Below the pieces are notes generated by a model. That model had not been told where the DNA came from. It worked only from the letters and a program-made list of their open reading frames with translations, and did not search any database. From Nostoc sp. FACHB-892 (GTDB taxonomy: Bacteria > Cyanobacteriota > Cyanobacteriia > Cyanobacteriales > Nostocaceae): 64,000 bases of DNA. The position numbers and the translations under genes were made by a program. Of the stretch, positions 41,274 through 51,013 are shown piece by piece. The stretch is taken from assembly GCF_014698795.1 (NCBI RefSeq), contig NZ_JACJTR010000013.1:124001-188000 (forward strand), in the 5' to 3' direction. The first letter of the stretch is position 1. The number at the start of each line of letters is the position of its first letter.

Positions 41274-44200
41274 CTAAGCAATTGCCCCCAACCCTTTCAG
41301 AGTAGCAATAGTCGCAGTAGTTAAACCCGTAACCCCCCTAATATTCATTCCTTCATAAAATTTCTTAGCCTTCAAAGTTTTCAAGCACTTGCCCGTGTTG
41401 ATATCCCAAAGTCGAATTGTCTCATCAGCGCCACTACTAGCCAGAGTTTGATTATCTGGGCTAAAAGCGATTGACCAGACCCAAGCTGAATGTCCATGTA
41501 ACGTTCTTTTGCATTCACCTGTATCAACATCCCATAACTTAATTGTGTAATCGGGACTGCTACTAGCTATAATCTGACCGTTTCGACTAAAGACGACTGC
41601 TTTAACGATACCATTTGCACAAACCTGGAAAGTTTGGAGGCAAGCACCAGTACTAACACTCCACAACCGGATTGTTCCGTCATAGCTGGCGCTTGCCAGC
41701 AATTTACCATTCGGGCTAAAAGCAATTGACCAAACCCAATTCGTATGCCCTTCTAACGTTCCTTTACACTCACCAGTGCTGACATCCCACAACTTGACTG
41801 TCTGATCCCAAGCACCACTGGCTACAGTCTTCCCTTGAGGACAAAAGGCAACTGACTGGATTGCAGCACGATGCCCCTGGAAAGTTTGTAAGGCTTGTCC
41901 CGTATTAACATCCCACAACTTCACCGTACAGTCGTGACTGCCACTTGCTAAAGTTTGACCATCGGGGCTGTAAGCAACTGACCATACTAGAGCATGATGT
42001 CCCAGGAAAGTTTGTAAGGCTTGACCCGTATTGACATCCCACAACTTTACTGTTCTATCGTCACTGCCACTTACCAATGTTTGCCCTTTTGGACAAAACG
42101 CAACTGATCGAACCGCAGCACCATGCCCCTGGAAAATTTGCAAAGTTTTACTCGTATTAACATTCCATAACCTTACTGTGTGATCGTGACTACTACTTGC
42201 TAATGTCTGACCATCCGGACTGTAAGCAACTGACCAAACTTGGCTAGTATAACCACTGAAAGTTTTGAGACATTGACCAGTATTAATGTTCCATAGCTTT
42301 ACTGTTTGGTCTTCACCGCCACTGGCGAGAAGATCCCCTTTCACACTAAAGACGACAGAGCATACCCAACCCGAATGTCCTTGAAGGGTTTTTAGACATT
42401 GCCCAGTCCTAAAGCTCCATAGCTTCACTGTGTGGTCGAAACTGCCACTAGCGATAATATTGCCTTGAGGATTAATGGCAACTGACCAGACCGCAGCATG
42501 ATGCCCTTGTAGAGTTTTAATGCATTCACCAGTGTCAAAGTCCCATAACTTTACTGTCTGGTCATCACTGCTACTCGCTATTGTCTGACCGTCTGGACTT
42601 ATAGTGATTGATCGTATTCCATCATCATGCCCCTGTAGAGTTTTGATACATTCGCCAGTGCTGACATCCCACAATCTAATTGTGTCGTCATCACTGCCAC
42701 TCACTAGCGTCTGACCATCCGGATGGAAGACCGCAGAAATTACCCAACTTGTATGTCCCCGGAAAATTCTGAGACATTCAGTGGTGCTAACACTCCATAG
42801 TCTTATTATATGGTCATTACTGCCACTTACTAGCATATTACCATTTGGACTAAAGGCTACCGACCAAACCTCACTATTATTGTGTTCCGAAAAGGTTTGC
42901 AGGCATTGACCTGTAATGACATCCCACAATTTCACAGTAGAGTCAGCACTCCCGCTAGCAAGGGTTCTACCGTCAGGATTGAAGGCAAGTGATACAACCC
43001 AGTTGGTATGACCCTTGCAGTTGAGGATCTGTTTGCCATCGGCAGTATTTCGTAAGCAAATCTCACCATTGCTATCCCCCGTAGCCAAAAGTTTGCCGTC
43101 GGGGCTAAAGGCTACGGACAAAATACCACCGAAGGCTTCAGCAAAGACAGACTTAGCTAGATCAGCGTTTTGGAAATTTACATCATGCAATTTCACATTC
43201 CGCAAGTCTGCTTGCCAAACCGTCAGTTCAGAAAAATCATGACCCCTTAAATCTGTCTGTAGTTGACAAAGCAAATTAAGAATATTTCCACCTGTGTACC
43301 CTGGTTCTTGCGGCGATTCTTCCCGTAGCCTTACTAAAATTTTAGCTAGTCGATTTTCAATGCCTTTTTTACTTCTTAATCTAGTGAGCAGCTCATCAAG
43401 AACCGGTTTGAGGATGAGGCGAATTTGACCTTCTCTTATATAGTCTTTTGCACTCGCCTTGATCAAAGCGTGGCATCTAAAAAGTTCAATATTCTCAGTT
43501 GCAATTTCTTCACAGACTTGCTCTATGAATACCTGAGTCACATATTCTATGACTACAGGTTGTAGGGTGAAAGTTATTGCACTTTTCTCAACTAACGATC
43601 GCTTTCCCAGAGATTCGACAGCCTCCATTAGTTTTGCTTGCGGTACTTGTGATATAATATCATCTCGCAATTCTTGAAGCGCCATTGGCTCACGATTAAT
43701 CGCTAGCCAATACATTATTTCCTTTTCTAAATCTGACAAACGCTCAAATTGCTGCTCTAAAATATCACGAATGTCGCCGAAAACAGCTGTGTCTTGTTGC
43801 AGAAATTCAGTCACATTACCATCAAAAACATCTTTAATGGTTGTGGCGACTATTTTTAGGGCTAATGGATTGCCTGCATAACGTTCAATCATTACTTTCC
43901 ATTCATTCTCTGCCGCAGATAGCCCTTTGAGTTTTAAGATTTCTTGCCCTTCCACCACTTTCAAGCCACTCAGTAGTAATGAACGAACAGATAATGCTTC
44001 TCCTTCCAGTAATGCCACTTCTTTCGGTTTTTCACGACTAGTCAGCACTAAGCAGCTTTGGTGAGTTGCTTCTCCTACCCGTCTTAAAAGTTCACCATAT
44101 TCCTCATATCCTTCTCGATAAAGTCCGGCTCGACTCCCACTGCGGAGAATTGATTCTGCATTATCAAGGATCACCAAACAGCGATGATTTTGTAAATAAT

Positions 44201-44795
44201 AGAGTAGCCGCGATACCCTCTCACTAAAGCTTTCTGGTAAATTACCTTCTATTTCTTGTTCGTCAGATAGAAATTGGATTAGGTTACTTAGAATAATTTT
44301 AACAGGCGGTACTTCTCGTAGCGATCGCCAGATCACATACTCAAAGTTCTCCTGAATCTGTTGAGCAAACTTTACAGACAGCGCCGTTTTACCAATGCCT
44401 CCTATTCCCAATACTGCTATTAATTGGCAGTGTTCATTGAGGATCCATTGCTCTAGCGTGGTAAGTTCTTCTGTCCGTCCATAAAAAACTGAGTTGAAGA
44501 TAGCCTCTCCCCAATCTAAGCGAGTATTTGAGCTTGAGTAGTCACTTTTATCTATTTTTAACTGAAAAGCTGAAAAAAGCTTTTCAATAGTCTGTTTGTC
44601 AACTCCTCCTTCGCGATTTAGTACTTTCGAGATAGTAGCGGAATATAACCCAGAGCGGACACTCATTTCTTCGAGAGTATACCTGTTTCCAAAATTTTCC
44701 TTTGCTTCTGACTGATGCTTTGCCTCCTTAATTTTTTGTAACCCCTTGGTAGTAAGTGCAACGCCACGCTTGCGTCTCCAATTCTGTAAAGTCAT
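41274..44795 (-). CDS. STAND NTPase: HTH, NB-ARC and 14 WD40 repeats
   Basis: 1173 aa. Residues 38-62 form a helix-turn-helix-like segment ([20 protein letters not shown]). The NB-ARC domain has Walker A GIGGIGKT (130-137), Walker [11 protein letters not shown], sensor LVLTSREKP and the GNPLALKI box. An effector/linker zone with [18 protein letters not shown] precedes 14 WD40 repeats from about residue 555, each ending in (V/I)(K/R)LW, enough for two seven-bladed propellers. Such proteins are signal-sensing ATPases that oligomerise on ligand binding; roles in cyanobacteria include transcription control or stress and antiphage responses, none shown here. A small RHH gene is divergent. The WD40 units are near-identical at the DNA level, so copy number may vary. 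Confidence 0.92.
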   Translation of the reverse strand: MTLQNWRRKRGVALTTKGLQKIKEAKHQSEAKENFGNRYTLEEMSVRSGLYSATISKVLNREGGVDKQTIEKLFSAFQLKIDKSDYSSSNTRLDWGEAIFNSVFYGRTEELTTLEQWILNEHCQLIAVLGIGGIGKTALSVKFAQQIQENFEYVIWRSLREVPPVKIILSNLIQFLSDEQEIEGNLPESFSERVSRLLYYLQNHRCLVILDNAESILRSGSRAGLYREGYEEYGELLRRVGEATHQSCLVLTSREKPKEVALLEGEALSVRSLLLSGLKVVEGQEILKLKGLSAAENEWKVMIERYAGNPLALKIVATTIKDVFDGNVTEFLQQDTAVFGDIRDILEQQFERLSDLEKEIMYWLAINREPMALQELRDDIISQVPQAKLMEAVESLGKRSLVEKSAITFTLQPVVIEYVTQVFIEQVCEEIATENIELFRCHALIKASAKDYIREGQIRLILKPVLDELLTRLRSKKGIENRLAKILVRLREESPQEPGYTGGNILNLLCQLQTDLRGHDFSELTVWQADLRNVKLHDVNFQNADLAKSVFAEAFGGILSVAFSPDGKLLATGDSNGEICLRNTADGKQILNCKGHTNWVVSLAFNPDGRTLASGSADSTVKLWDVITGQCLQTFSEHNNSEVWSVAFSPNGNMLVSGSNDHIIRLWSVSTTECLRIFRGHTSWVISAVFHPDGQTLVSGSDDDTIRLWDVSTGECIKTLQGHDDGIRSITISPDGQTIASSSDDQTVKLWDFDTGECIKTLQGHHAAVWSVAINPQGNIIASGSFDHTVKLWSFRTGQCLKTLQGHSGWVCSVVFSVKGDLLASGGEDQTVKLWNINTGQCLKTFSGYTSQVWSVAYSPDGQTLASSSHDHTVRLWNVNTSKTLQIFQGHGAAVRSVAFCPKGQTLVSGSDDRTVKLWDVNTGQALQTFLGHHALVWSVAYSPDGQTLASGSHDCTVKLWDVNTGQALQTFQGHRAAIQSVAFCPQGKTVASGAWDQTVKLWDVSTGECKGTLEGHTNWVWSIAFSPNGKLLASASYDGTIRLWSVSTGACLQTFQVCANGIVKAVVFSRNGQIIASSSPDYTIKLWDVDTGECKRTLHGHSAWVWSIAFSPDNQTLASSGADETIRLWDINTGKCLKTLKAKKFYEGMNIRGVTGLTTATIATLKGLGAIA

Positions 44796-45239
44796 GTATT
44801 AACTCACGTTTGGGTAATCGCCTTTGATGATAAAAAATAATTATCCACTAGGTTGCTATAGATATGAAGTGATAGCTATCACAAATGAATAATCTCATGT
44901 TGCAGAGGATTTTAAAGAGGTCTATAGCCAAAATGTTTACTGATACAAGCCACCTTTGGCAATCCACTCGTTTCACTAATTCAACACCGCTTGCTCAACA
45001 AACAATCTGGTCTGTGCAGCATTGCTGACATAAGCCCTTCAACCGAAAGCTATTTGCATCATACGTAATGGCATATTAGTTACGTATGATACTATTTATT
45101 TCATACCTAAAATTATCAGTAATATATTTGGATCGTAAAGCTTAAGTTCAATCTCAAAATCTCGATTTTCACTGGTAAAGACGTTTCTGAATTGGCAAGC
45201 TTGATAAGGAAAGTTTCTATATATCTAGCTTATCAATCT

Positions 45240-45419
45240 ATGAATAAAACTGCTGCACCTAAATTTCCCCATTTTGCAACCTCCAGTAAAAAAAGGGCGC
45301 TTAAGCGAATTACGTTAAACTTGACATCAGATGAAGCTCAGAACCTTGAGAAATATTGTGAACAGACTGGCAAACCAGCAATAGATGTAATTCGGGAACT
45401 AATTCAAGCCTTGCCTTAA
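45240..45419 (+). CDS. Small ribbon-helix-helix-like protein
   Basis: 59 aa from the ATG at 45240; the frame is open back to 45192. A basic head (KKRALKR) is followed by ITLNLTSDEAQNLEKYCEQTGKPAIDVIRELIQAL, the beta-strand, helix, helix pattern of CopG/RHH DNA-binding proteins. No toxin gene lies beside it. It is divergent from the STAND NTPase, 444 bp away, so it may regulate that gene or itself. Confidence 0.6.
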   Translation: MNKTAAPKFPHFATSSKKRALKRITLNLTSDEAQNLEKYCEQTGKPAIDVIRELIQALP

Positions 45420-45551
45420 CCTAACTTTTCAGACTTGGCATGAAAAGTCCCAGTCTCAAAGAGTCATAGCTAAAGTACAGGGGTTGCACATTTGGACAAA
45501 GGTTTTTAATATTTACTTTGACAAAAGTAATTCAAGAGCGTTAATCATAGA

Positions 45552-45905
45552 TTAGACCTCATCTAATGTAGTGTGGTATATTCCCAAGTCTTTTACCGCA
45601 GACTTGGGAGTATAGCAAGATTGTACAGGATCTTTTCTTGGCCTAAATCTAACCTTACTAATACCACCACAGTTCTTAAACTTTTTCTTAACCTTACTAA
45701 CAGCAAAACACGCATCTTTGATCGCGATTGACTTAATTTGGTAGGAGACTGATTTACTCCATTCTGGTAGTCCATTTAATTAATGTCAGTTTTAATCGTT
45801 TTCCAGTAATTATCCTTTGGCTGAGGGTTCTATCTTTTGCTGTTCCTGTGCATACTACCATTTATGGGCGATCGCTTGAAACTGTTGTAAAGGTTGCGAT
45901 CGCGA
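45552..45905 (-). pseudogene. Degraded TnpB (IS200/IS605-type) transposase fragment
   Basis: The longest frame (45779 to 45552, 75 codons) reads SVSYQIKSIAIKDACFAVSK, VRFRPRKDPVQSCYTPKSAV and GIYHTTLDE, a typical N-terminal to middle TnpB region. Upstream, in other frames and broken by stops, are QPLQQFQAIAHKW, YAQEQQKIEPSAKG and YWKTIKTDIN, the preceding part of the same protein. The RuvC and zinc-finger parts are gone. It marks an old insertion between the RHH gene and a metallophosphoesterase. Confidence 0.75.
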
Positions 45906-46059
45906 TAATTCAGTCTCCTCACTTGTCGGTTAAGGGGTGGAATGACTGTGGTAATCGTAACTACTTATCCGGACATGATATGACAAATGATTAATGACAA
46001 TTAAATATTTCGTTACAATCGGCGTGTGAGTAAGGTTAGGCATTCAAGAGTTATCAGCC

Positions 46060-47628
46060 ATGAAATTGATTTCCGATCCACCGATTCCTGTAAAAATTCA
46101 AAAGATGAAGGAACGGGTGCGGTGGATGCATCCAAGTTTTGTGCAACGGGGAATTGATCAAACCTGCATGGTTATAGATGATGGCAGAGAAGATAGCCCA
46201 GAATTTTCGTTTATGGTTATCGGTGATTCCGGTACCCAATCCCATTATCGACAACACCCACAACGAAAAGTTGCTGAACTAATGCTGACTCACCGCGATG
46301 ATTGCAGTTTTGTGTTACACACAGGCGATGTAATTTATGTGGTGGGTTCCCAAGAGTATTATTCAACAAACTTTATTGAGCCTTACCGCGAATTTCTTGT
46401 AGGTGGCGACAACCCAAAAGAAATTCTTTATGACCGCATGGTGTTTAACATACCATTCTTGCCAGTACTTGGTAATCATGATTACTACGATGTGCCGTTG
46501 ATGTACCGTTTATTTACTGGAACAACATCTTCATTACGTCGCCTGTTGCGCTACAAAGATATCGAGATTGGTTGGCATGGTTCATATCAAGGTAATGCCT
46601 ATGCACGGGCCTTTATGGACTATACAGGGGCGATGTCTTCCCCGGAATTGGAACGTCATTTAGATCAACATTATACTGCTAAGACTGACACAGGACGCTG
46701 TTTGCGTTACGAACCTGGACAGTTTACCCGCTTACCCAATCGTTATTACACTTTCCGTTACGGCGGGATTGACTTTTTCGCTTTGGATTCTAACACCTTT
46801 AATACACCATCACCCTTACCTGCAACTCAAGAGGGAGAAATTTACCGCCGGGAATTGCAAAAGCGTTGCCAAGAAATAGATCAAGAAGAATTGCAGATTT
46901 TGGGAATATACAATCGCCTCAACCCCGATAAACCCACCGAAGCGGAACAACTTGATGACCTAAGTGCCAAACTAGACCAAATAAACGAGATCAAAATCGA
47001 TATTGAAAAACAATTGGCATCTCAGAAAATGCCTGCGATAGATTTTGAACAACTTGAATGGTTGCGTAGTAGACTCATCGAATCTTGGAACACCTCTGAA
47101 GTGCGTGGACGTGTAATATTTTTCCACCATCCTCCTTATGTTACAGAAACTACCAAGTGGAATCAAGCACAAACTTTGGCGGTTCGCCACCGCTTACGCT
47201 GGGTGTTTGAACAAGTTGCACAAACTCTTGGTTCTCTAATTAAAGAACGTCCTATAGTTGATTTGATTTTAAATGGTCACGCTCACTGTTTGGAGCATCT
47301 TTGCACAACTGATACCGGATTTGCTGACTCCCACATTAACTGTATTATCTCTGGTGGTAGCGGTCATCGTCCTCGCTATCAACGGCGAGAGGGGACTGAA
47401 TTAATGGAGACTTTTGCTGATATTGCAGGTAAACCCATTCGGAAAGTGGCGGATTCAATGCTTTTTGTGGGTCGTTATGACTACAATTTCCAGAAGCGCC
47501 TGCCTTACTCATGCGTGCGGATTGATGTTTTAGATGGTTGCCCGCCCAAGTTTATCATCAGACCGCTTATTACTGAACGGGTTGAAAAAAAGTGGCATAA
47601 TAGCGAACTTGAACCTTTTATGATTTAA
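46060..47628 (+). CDS. Calcineurin-like metallophosphoesterase
   Basis: 522 aa. The five metal-site motifs are present: FMVIGDSGTQ (here DxG in place of DxH), LHTGDVIY, VLGNHDYYD, FHHPPY and LNGHAHCLEHL. A charged helical insertion lies at about 255-330. No signal peptide, so probably cytosolic. Substrate unknown; nearest enzyme types are purple acid phosphatase-like or phosphodiesterase. It is followed 174 bp later by a YebC gene. Confidence 0.85.
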   Translation: MKLISDPPIPVKIQKMKERVRWMHPSFVQRGIDQTCMVIDDGREDSPEFSFMVIGDSGTQSHYRQHPQRKVAELMLTHRDDCSFVLHTGDVIYVVGSQEYYSTNFIEPYREFLVGGDNPKEILYDRMVFNIPFLPVLGNHDYYDVPLMYRLFTGTTSSLRRLLRYKDIEIGWHGSYQGNAYARAFMDYTGAMSSPELERHLDQHYTAKTDTGRCLRYEPGQFTRLPNRYYTFRYGGIDFFALDSNTFNTPSPLPATQEGEIYRRELQKRCQEIDQEELQILGIYNRLNPDKPTEAEQLDDLSAKLDQINEIKIDIEKQLASQKMPAIDFEQLEWLRSRLIESWNTSEVRGRVIFFHHPPYVTETTKWNQAQTLAVRHRLRWVFEQVAQTLGSLIKERPIVDLILNGHAHCLEHLCTTDTGFADSHINCIISGGSGHRPRYQRREGTELMETFADIAGKPIRKVADSMLFVGRYDYNFQKRLPYSCVRIDVLDGCPPKFIIRPLITERVEKKWHNSELEPFMI

Positions 47629-47802
47629 ACGAGATGCGATACCTACGGTGGTAAACTACGCGTCTTAATCACTCGAAAATCAAAATCCAGTTAAATCATG
47701 ATTTTGGCTAACAAATATCTAGCATTTAACAAATGCACCTTTGCATCTGAGCAAAAGCTAGGTATATCCTAATTTTGAATAGAGTTTTGATAATTTCGGA
47801 TT

Positions 47803-48561
47803 ATGGCAGGACACAGTAAATGGGCAAATATTAAACGCCAAAAAGCGGTAGTAGATGCAAAAAAAGGAAAAACCTTCACTCAGTTATCGCGGGCGATTAT
47901 CGTGGCGGCTAGAAGCGGCGTACCAGATCCGGCGCTGAATTTTCAACTTCGCACGGCAATTGAAAAGGCAAAGGCGGCGAGTATCCCCAATGATAATATT
48001 GAACGAGCGATCGCTAAAGGTGCAGGCACTTTTGGCGGGGATAATGTCATCTTTGAAGCAATTCGCTACGAAGGTTACGGCCCTGGTGGTGTAGCGATTT
48101 TAATCGAAGCCTTCACAGATAATCGCAATCGCACTGCTGCTGACTTGCGTGTAGCTTTTAGTAAAAATGGTGGCAATCTTGGTGAAACAGGCTGCGTTAG
48201 CTGGATGTTTGATCAAAAAGGCGTTTGTGTAATACAGGGCGTAGTTGACGAAGAACAGCTTTTAGAAGCATCCCTCGAAGGCGGTGCTGAGTCTTATGAA
48301 ATGGCTGAAGATGAGATAGCTGAGGTATTTACTGACATAGGCAATTTAGAAACTCTTAATCAGACACTCAAGGATCAAGGTTTTAAGGTGACTGATGCCG
48401 AATTACGCTGGATTCCTAGTAATAGTGTAGAAGTCATTGATCCAGATCAGGCGCGATCACTTTTCAAGTTAATTGATACTCTAGAAGGCTTGGATGATGT
48501 GCAAAATATCACAGCTAACTTTGAAATATCAGAAGAATTGATGGCTCTGAGCATTTCTTAA
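47803..48561 (+). CDS. yebC: YebC/PmpR family protein
   Basis: 252 aa, full length. The invariant start [23 protein letters not shown] and the central [24 protein letters not shown] and [18 protein letters not shown] regions are diagnostic. YebC proteins were described as transcription regulators and more recently as factors that relieve ribosome stalling at poly-proline. Cytosolic. Confidence 0.97.
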   Translation: MAGHSKWANIKRQKAVVDAKKGKTFTQLSRAIIVAARSGVPDPALNFQLRTAIEKAKAASIPNDNIERAIAKGAGTFGGDNVIFEAIRYEGYGPGGVAILIEAFTDNRNRTAADLRVAFSKNGGNLGETGCVSWMFDQKGVCVIQGVVDEEQLLEASLEGGAESYEMAEDEIAEVFTDIGNLETLNQTLKDQGFKVTDAELRWIPSNSVEVIDPDQARSLFKLIDTLEGLDDVQNITANFEISEELMALSIS

Positions 48562-48676
48562 TAAAAATTTACTCAAAGGTAGCAGCGAGGTTTTTCAATA
48601 GTTTACTCCTCTAACTTGCCCATGAGGGCGCGATCGCGTCAAAATAAGAGTTAAGATGCTGTAACTTAACTTAACA

Positions 48677-49978
48677 ATGACCATAACGCAGCTTGATCAA
48701 ATTTCCCCTCAACCTACACCGCCAGACTTGCGGGGATATGAATATGATTTGGTAATTGTCGGCGGTGGGATTATTGGGTTAACTCTAGCTTCTGCCTTAA
48801 AAGATTCTGGTTTGAGTATCTTGCTGATTGAAGCCAAAGTAGCATCAGCCGCAGTAGCTAAGGGGCAAGCCTATGCAGTTCATCAGCTTTCGGCGCTAAT
48901 TTACCAAGGAATTGGAGTTTGGGACAAAATATCGCCTCAAATCGCCAAATATTGCCGAGTTCGGCTTTCGGATGCCGATTATCCCAATGTGGTGGAATTT
49001 ACTACAGATGATATAGATACAGCATTGGGTTATGTAGCGGAACACCAAGCGCTGTTGCAGCCTTTGCAAGAGTTTGTCCAAGATTGTCCAAATGTAACTT
49101 ATCTATGTCCGGCTGAAGTGGTAAATACGCAGTATCAGCAGGATATAGTAGCGATAGATATTAAAATTGCTGATCAGTTACAGACAGTTCGTAGCAAATT
49201 ACTGATAGCAGCAGATGGGGCGCGATCGCCAATTCGTCAAGCTGCTGGGATCAAAACATCTGGCTGGAAATATTGGCAATCTTGTATTGTAGCATTTGTC
49301 AAACCAGAAAAACCGCACAATAACACCGCTTACGAAAGATTTTGGTCTAGCGGGCCCTTTGCGATTTTACCTTTACCGGGGAACCGTTGCCGCATTGTGT
49401 GGACAGCTCCCCACGAAGAAGCAAAAGCTTTATGTGCTTTAGATGATGAGCAATTTTTAAGAGAACTCACCCGCCGCTATGGCAATCAGATGGGGAAATT
49501 AGAATTACTAGGCGATCGCTTTGTATTCCAGGTACAACTCATGCAAAGCGATCGCTATGTTCTCCCCCGACTAGCATTAATTGGTGATGCGGCGCACAAT
49601 TGCCATCCTGTAGGTGGACAAGGTTTAAATCTGGGGATTCGGGATGCAGCAGCATTAGCGCAAGTTCTACAAGCAGCGCACCAAGCAGGTAAAGATATTG
49701 GTGATATTCAGATTCTTAAAGGTTATGAACGCTGGCGCAAGCTGGAAAACCTGACGATTTTAGGTTTCACCGATTTGTTAGATCGGATGTTTTCTAATAA
49801 CTTATTACCTGTGGTGGTGGTTCGTCGCTTGGGTTTATGGTTTTTGCAGCGAGTACCTGTCTTAAAAGTGTTTATGCTGAAGTTGATGATTGGCTTGAAG
49901 GGACGGACTCCAGAATTAGCAAAACGATCAGGCTTAAAGGCTACACCATACCAGCTTGAAAAATCTGGTTTGGGGTGA
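48677..49978 (+). CDS. UbiH/Coq6-type FAD-dependent monooxygenase
   Basis: 433 aa. FAD site DLVIVGGGIIGLTLASAL near the N-terminus, the middle DG-type segment LLIADGARSPIRQAAG, and the C-terminal ribose site LALIGDAAHNCHPVGGQGLNLGIRDAAAL define a class A flavoprotein hydroxylase of the ubiquinone/VisC group. A cyanobacterium makes plastoquinone, so the likely substrates are quinones, carotenoids or related isoprenoids. It overlaps the convergent Uma2 gene by 38 bp at the 3' end. Confidence 0.87.
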   Translation: MTITQLDQISPQPTPPDLRGYEYDLVIVGGGIIGLTLASALKDSGLSILLIEAKVASAAVAKGQAYAVHQLSALIYQGIGVWDKISPQIAKYCRVRLSDADYPNVVEFTTDDIDTALGYVAEHQALLQPLQEFVQDCPNVTYLCPAEVVNTQYQQDIVAIDIKIADQLQTVRSKLLIAADGARSPIRQAAGIKTSGWKYWQSCIVAFVKPEKPHNNTAYERFWSSGPFAILPLPGNRCRIVWTAPHEEAKALCALDDEQFLRELTRRYGNQMGKLELLGDRFVFQVQLMQSDRYVLPRLALIGDAAHNCHPVGGQGLNLGIRDAAALAQVLQAAHQAGKDIGDIQILKGYERWRKLENLTILGFTDLLDRMFSNNLLPVVVVRRLGLWFLQRVPVLKVFMLKLMIGLKGRTPELAKRSGLKATPYQLEKSGLG

Positions 49979-50585
49979 GATTAAATTCAGGAAAAGTTTG
50001 GGAGACAATGCGTTCCCCGGAGGGGTTGCCGCAGGCATCGCTTTCTCGAAACTTACTTATTTGATATTCCTCATCAACCAAGTTACACACGGTGATTGTT
50101 GGTTGTTTGGGATTGCCGATAAAATTGCGTCCACCCAAGGCAGCATAATCGACAATCCAGTATTCAGGGATACCCATCTCTTCGTAATCAGCATATTTTA
50201 AATAGTAATCGTCCCGCCAGTTACTTGATACAACCTCAATTACCAAAGGTATCGATGCACCCAAACTAACGGTAGATTCTTTTTTCCATAAATTTTCGTT
50301 TGCCAGATTTGCACGATTTAGCACTAACACATCAGGGAAATAACCAGAATCTTTTTCAGGAGGTCTAACTATAACTTGGTTGGGGATGAAGTAGGGCAAT
50401 CCTAGACGCTTGATTTCAACAGCAATTTTGATAGATAAAAATCCTTTTATTTCCTCATGTTCCCCTACTGGTTGCGCTATCTCAACAATATTTCCGTTAT
50501 GTAGTTCATAGCGTACTTGTCGATTTTCGGGTAGCCAATCGACGAATTCCTCAAAGGTTACTAGCTTGGGTATGGCTTGAGTCAT
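49941..50585 (-). CDS. Uma2 family (DUF820) putative endonuclease
   Basis: 214 aa. The family pattern is clear: TFEEFVDWLPENRQVRYELHNGNIVEI, PYFIPNQVIVRPP, YFPDVLVLNR (the PD of PD-(D/E)XK), PLVIEVVSSNWRDDYYLKYADYEEMGIPEYWIVD (ExK-like core EVVS and K). These proteins are hugely expanded in cyanobacteria and are predicted PD-(D/E)XK nucleases of unknown role. No partner gene is adjacent. Confidence 0.92.
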   Translation of the reverse strand: MTQAIPKLVTFEEFVDWLPENRQVRYELHNGNIVEIAQPVGEHEEIKGFLSIKIAVEIKRLGLPYFIPNQVIVRPPEKDSGYFPDVLVLNRANLANENLWKKESTVSLGASIPLVIEVVSSNWRDDYYLKYADYEEMGIPEYWIVDYAALGGRNFIGNPKQPTITVCNLVDEEYQISKFRESDACGNPSGERIVSQTFPEFNLTPNQIFQAGMV

Positions 50586-51013
50586 GACTTGTGAGAGTTA
50601 GTGCTTTGGAAATTTTATCTCTAATCTAGGCGACTTCGGATAGCTTTTCTGCTACGGATAAGAACCAGGGTATAAAATATCGTAGTTTTCACATCTTTCT
50701 GTCTAGAAAATGCCCACCCTAATTTTTGCATCTATGTCGAAGGAGGTTTGGGATGCAAAAAGAGGGTTCTACGAGGTGCGCTATTATGGATTCTGGAGTT
50801 AAGAGTATGGACAAGATTACTGCTAAGAGCTAGTACCCAAGATAGATGTAATAGTATTTAACATATGCTAATTACTCAGTACTATCAACCGTAGGATTGA
50901 AAATCAGTATTTTTCTACATAAAATTAAAAATCTAAAATTAAAAATTGGTAACACTGATGGTTAAGAGTGTTAAAGTTTCAGGAAATTCATCGGAACTTC
51001 TCAGCGGGTATTC
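50586..51013. other. 428-bp intergenic region
   Basis: Divergent promoter region between the Uma2 gene and the slt gene. AT-rich near 50920-50950; no ORF, palindrome or RNA gene was recognised. Confidence 0.35.

Noticed and set aside
42005-42900. Periodic ~126-bp similarity, at first taken for a non-coding tandem repeat
   Set aside because: Fully explained by the WD40 repeats of the STAND protein.
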